From Bacilli bacterium (GTDB taxonomy: Bacteria; Bacillota; Bacilli; Bacillales; Amphibacillaceae), in contig DUPD01000006.1 in the NCBI GenBank assembly GCA_012838505.1, positions 1 through 49,593 of the forward strand: 49,593 bases of DNA, in the 5' to 3' direction. The translations under genes were made by a program, and so were the position numbers. The notes below the pieces were generated by a model. The model was not told where the DNA came from. It saw only the letters and a program-made list of their open reading frames with translations, and searched no databases. Positions within the stretch are counted from its first letter, which is position 1; each line of letters starts with the position of its first letter. Positions 46,735 to 49,593 of this stretch are shown piece after piece.

Positions 46735-46972
46735 AGAACGACGATGAGAAGGAATAGTAATCAATTGTTCAAGCTAATTAGAGAGGTAACGGTTGCTGGA
46801 AGTTACCCTTGACGATGATGAACTCACCTTTTATGTTGCGATTGTGAAATAAAGTAGTGATCGCCGTATTCTGCGTTAAAGAAAACGAAGTGAACATGAT
46901 TAACAATGTTAATTTTGGGTGGTACCGCGGGAAAAAAAGTTCTCGTCCCAGTTTTGGGATGAGAACTTTTTA
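46735..46972 (+). promoter_or_regulatory. T-box riboswitch controlling leuS
   Basis: The T-box sequence TGGTACCGCG with its flanks is at 46917-46930, followed by the antiterminator/terminator region (terminator stem AAAGTTCTCGTCCCA with TGGGATGAGAACTTT, then T run). The specifier loop around GATGAACTCACC places a CTC leucine codon at 46823-46825. Uncharged leucine tRNA should bind and prevent the terminator. The 433-bp gap between mnmM and leuS is explained by this leader and its promoter. Confidence 0.93.
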
Positions 46973-46975
46973 TTT
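46936..46975 (+). terminator. T-box terminator before leuS
   Basis: The 15-bp stem 46936-46950 with 46954-46968 has a short loop and is followed by a T run. It is the OFF state of the T-box leader. Confidence 0.9.
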
Positions 46976-47028
46976 TTGCGAACTGACGTTCTAAAAATGA
47001 TGATTAGAAATAAGGGAGGCACACGATC

Positions 47029-49449
47029 ATGGCTTATGATCATAAGAAAGTTGAAACAAAATGGAATCAATATTGGCTTAAGAATAAGACATTTAAAACA
47101 GATGCAAGCTCAAACAAGAAGAAATTTTATGCGTTAGATATGTTCCCATATCCTTCAGGTTCTGGCTTACATGTAGGACATCCAGAAGGTTACACAGCGA
47201 CAGATATTTTATCACGGATGAAGCGGATGCAGGGGTATGAAGTTCTTCATCCAATGGGTTGGGATGCTTTCGGTTTACCGGCAGAGCAATATGCCTTAGA
47301 TACAGGAAATGATCCAGCAGAATTTACCGATAAAAATATTGATACATTTAGACGCCAAATTCAAGATCTTGGTTTTTCATATGATTGGGATCGTGAAATT
47401 AGTACGACTGATCCAGATTATTATAAATGGACACAGTGGATTTTCTTAAAATTATATGAAAAAGGCTTAGCTTATATTGATGAAGTACCTGTTAACTGGT
47501 GTCCAGCCTTGGGAACAGTGCTAGCAAATGAAGAAGTGATTGACGGCTTAAGTGAGCGTGGTGGTCATCCAGTTGAAAGAAAGCCAATGAAACAGTGGAT
47601 GCTTCGAATTACTGCATATGCAGACCGCCTATTAGAAGATCTAGATGAACTTGATTGGCCAGAGAGCATTAAAGAAATGCAACGCAACTGGATCGGCCGA
47701 TCTGAAGGTGCAAATGTTACTTTTGAAGTAGCTGGACAAGATGAGTCATTCACTGTCTTCACAACTAGACCTGACACATTATTTGGCGCAACTTATGCTG
47801 TGTTAGCACCAGAACATAAGCTAGTTGAAAAAATTACAACAGCAGACCAAAAAGAACACGTGTCAGCATATATTGAAAAGAACAAATCGAAAAGTGATTT
47901 AGAACGAACAGATTTAGCTAAAGAAAAAACCGGTGTATTCACAGGTGCTTATGCGATTAATCCAATTAATAATCAGGAAATTCCAATTTGGATTGCTGAC
48001 TATGTTCTAGCTAGTTATGGAACAGGAGCGATTATGTCTGTACCTGCACATGACCAGCGCGACTATGATTTTGCAAAAACATATAACTTAGCTATTATTC
48101 CAGTGCTTGAAGGTGGCGATATTGAAAAAGAAGCCTTTACTGAAGATGGAAAACACATCAACTCAGGCTTTTTAGATGGTTTAAATAAAGATGATGCTAT
48201 TCAAAAAGCGATTGATTGGTTGGAGAAAGAAGGTAAAGGTGAACGACAAGTAACTTATCGCTTACGTGACTGGCTATTTAGTCGTCAACGCTATTGGGGT
48301 GAGCCGATCCCGATTATTCATTGGGAAGATGGAACGACAACGGGTGTTGATGAAAGTGAGTTGCCAGTAATCTTACCTAAAACAACTGAAATTAAACCAT
48401 CTGGTACCGGTGAATCACCACTAGCAAATATTGATGAATGGGTGAATGTGACCGATCCGAAAACAGGTATGAAAGGTCGTAGAGAAACAAATACAATGCC
48501 ACAATGGGCAGGTAGTAGTTGGTACTACTTACGTTTTATTGACCCAACAAATTCAGACCATCTTGCAGATAAAGATTTATTGAACGAATGGTTACCAGTT
48601 GATGTTTACATCGGTGGTGCTGAACATGCTGTACTACACTTGTTATATGCGCGATTCTGGCACAAGTTTCTATATGATATCGGTGTCGTACCAACAAAAG
48701 AACCATTCCAAAAGTTATTTAACCAAGGAATGATCCTCGGTGAAAATAATGAGAAAATGAGTAAATCAAAAGGTAATGTCGTCAATCCAGATGATATTGT
48801 CGGAAGCCACGGAGCTGATACGTTAAGACTTTATGAAATGTTTATGGGTCCACTCGACGCTTCAATTGCATGGTCAGAAACAGGCCTAGACGGTGCCCGT
48901 CGATTCTTAGATCGTGTCTGGCGTTTGTTTATCAATGAAGAAACAGAAGAATTATCGGAAAAAATTGTTAACGATGTCGAAGATGATAAATTAGAAAAAG
49001 TTTATCACGAGACAGTAAAACAAGTTACCGAAAATTATCAGGATCTAAAGTTTAATACTGCGATATCACAAATGATGGTTTTTATTAATGAAGCGTATAA
49101 AACTGATCAGATCTTAACAGCATATGTTGAAGGCTTTGTTAAGCTACTTTCACCAATTGCGCCATTTATTGCTGAAGAATTGTGGGATAAGTTAGGCCAT
49201 GACGAAACAATTACTTTCGAAGCCTGGCCAACATACGATGAAACAAAACTTGAAGAAAATGAAATCGAGATCGTCGTGCAAATTTTAGGCAAAAATAGAG
49301 CGAGAATGATGGTTGATAAAGATGTAACAAGGGAAGAACTTGAGAAACTTGCATTAGAACATGAAGCAATTAAAGAAAGAATCGCTGATAAAACAGTTCG
49401 AAAAGTAATTGTTGTTCCAGGGAAACTTGTTAATATCGTTGCTAATTAA
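47029..49449 (+). CDS. leuS: Leucyl-tRNA synthetase
   Basis: The 806-residue class I synthetase charges leucine tRNAs. The HIGH-type motif is HVGH (residues 48-51) in [13 protein letters not shown], and KMSKS is at 576-580 in [10 protein letters not shown]. The connective editing domain (about 220-420) includes [12 protein letters not shown] and [22 protein letters not shown]. Length is normal. GGGAGG precedes the ATG. No leuS terminator is seen before the likely IS end that begins 18 bp after the stop. Confidence 0.97.
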   Translation: MAYDHKKVETKWNQYWLKNKTFKTDASSNKKKFYALDMFPYPSGSGLHVGHPEGYTATDILSRMKRMQGYEVLHPMGWDAFGLPAEQYALDTGNDPAEFTDKNIDTFRRQIQDLGFSYDWDREISTTDPDYYKWTQWIFLKLYEKGLAYIDEVPVNWCPALGTVLANEEVIDGLSERGGHPVERKPMKQWMLRITAYADRLLEDLDELDWPESIKEMQRNWIGRSEGANVTFEVAGQDESFTVFTTRPDTLFGATYAVLAPEHKLVEKITTADQKEHVSAYIEKNKSKSDLERTDLAKEKTGVFTGAYAINPINNQEIPIWIADYVLASYGTGAIMSVPAHDQRDYDFAKTYNLAIIPVLEGGDIEKEAFTEDGKHINSGFLDGLNKDDAIQKAIDWLEKEGKGERQVTYRLRDWLFSRQRYWGEPIPIIHWEDGTTTGVDESELPVILPKTTEIKPSGTGESPLANIDEWVNVTDPKTGMKGRRETNTMPQWAGSSWYYLRFIDPTNSDHLADKDLLNEWLPVDVYIGGAEHAVLHLLYARFWHKFLYDIGVVPTKEPFQKLFNQGMILGENNEKMSKSKGNVVNPDDIVGSHGADTLRLYEMFMGPLDASIAWSETGLDGARRFLDRVWRLFINEETEELSEKIVNDVEDDKLEKVYHETVKQVTENYQDLKFNTAISQMMVFINEAYKTDQILTAYVEGFVKLLSPIAPFIAEELWDKLGHDETITFEAWPTYDETKLEENEIEIVVQILGKNRARMMVDKDVTREELEKLALEHEAIKERIADKTVRKVIVVPGKLVNIVAN

Positions 49450-49467
49450 AGACCTTATTACCAAATT

Positions 49468-49593
49468 GGGGCTGTCCAATAACCCCTGAAAAAAACCCTG
49501 AAAATAAAACAGGCGGAGAAAAATTAAATTTTTCTTCCGTCTGTTTTTAGTTTTGTTATTAAAAGCTAAAGGTAGCCTACGAATATCAGCTAC
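49468..49593 (-). mobile_element. Probable end of an IS1182-like insertion sequence (partial)
   Basis: GGGGCTGTCCAATAACCCCTG at 49468 has the look of a terminal inverted repeat of IS1182-type elements. On the minus strand an open frame enters from the window edge and reads ADIRRLPLAF then NKTKNRRKKNLIF. Such a basic tail resembles the C-terminus of these transposases. A hairpin with T runs (49505-49548) lies between. The rest of the element is outside the window, so the call cannot be confirmed here. Confidence 0.45.
49505..49548. terminator. Stem-loop with T run at the right-edge element
   Basis: AAACAGGCGGAGAAAAATT pairs imperfectly with AATTTTTCTTCCGTCTGTTT. It is probably the only terminator for leuS and for the edge element. 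Confidence 0.6.

Overview
The window is chromosomal DNA of a low-GC, spore-forming Firmicute of the Bacillaceae. The evidence is the gene content and order. A SUF operon in the order sufC-sufD-sufS-sufU-sufB is followed by homologues of Bacillus subtilis yunD, yunB, lytH (yunA), yutD, yutG, hom-thrC-thrB, yutI, yutM, yumC, yumB, yuiD, bioY (yuiG), patB, yugI and pgi. A second block has ytoP, ytkD, ytlA/ytlD, metK, ytpB, ytqB (mnmM) and leuS. The sporulation genes lytH and yunB suggest an endospore former. Genus cannot be fixed from sequence alone; a halophilic or alkaliphilic relative (Gracilibacillus/Amphibacillus type) is only a guess.

Layout. 1-230: right-end remnant of an IS200/IS605-type element. 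234-9243: a small membrane protein, a TlpA-like thioredoxin, the S-box controlled metNIQ methionine importer, and the SUF iron-sulfur operon. 9244-12655: an accessory insertion interrupting the suf-yunD neighbourhood. It carries a 699-residue protein with peptidoglycan-binding modules, a DUF1906 glycoside-hydrolase-like domain and a C-terminal membrane hairpin, converging on a YcxB-domain membrane protein. 12656-23473: yunD, an HD-GYP protein, yunB, a frameshifted MetP-type NSS transporter with its tiny MetS partner, lytH, yutD, pgpA and the threonine operon. 23564-36146: iron-sulfur carriers (NfuA and IscA types), an ASCH protein, ferredoxin-NADP reductase, NDH-2, a BirA-controlled bioY, deoD, a stand-alone ptsH, patB, yugI, pgi, an M42 peptidase and FMN-riboswitch controlled ribU. 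36272-39412: an arsenic operon (arsR-acr3-CoA-disulfide reductase/rhodanese). 39559-49449: SOS-controlled uvrX-yolD, ytkD, a partly deleted ytl ABC transporter, metK, ytpB, mnmM and T-box controlled leuS. The right edge appears to enter another insertion sequence.

How the genes work together. Iron-sulfur assembly (SufCDSUB, NfuA, IscA type, YumC) is spread over two places. Methionine supply is covered by MetNIQ, MetP/MetS and MetK. Classic RNA or protein control elements are readable for metNIQ (SAM-I), ribU (FMN), leuS (T-box), bioY (BirA box) and uvrX (LexA box).

The most interesting items are the DUF1906/YcxB accessory pair, the single-base homopolymer frameshift in metP next to an intact metS, the internal deletion that fused the ends of ytlA and ytlD, a 21-bp spaced direct repeat downstream of the hom promoter, and an intergenic tandem repeat of about 20 bp. 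I found no tRNA, rRNA, CRISPR array or intact prophage, and no system that is clearly new.
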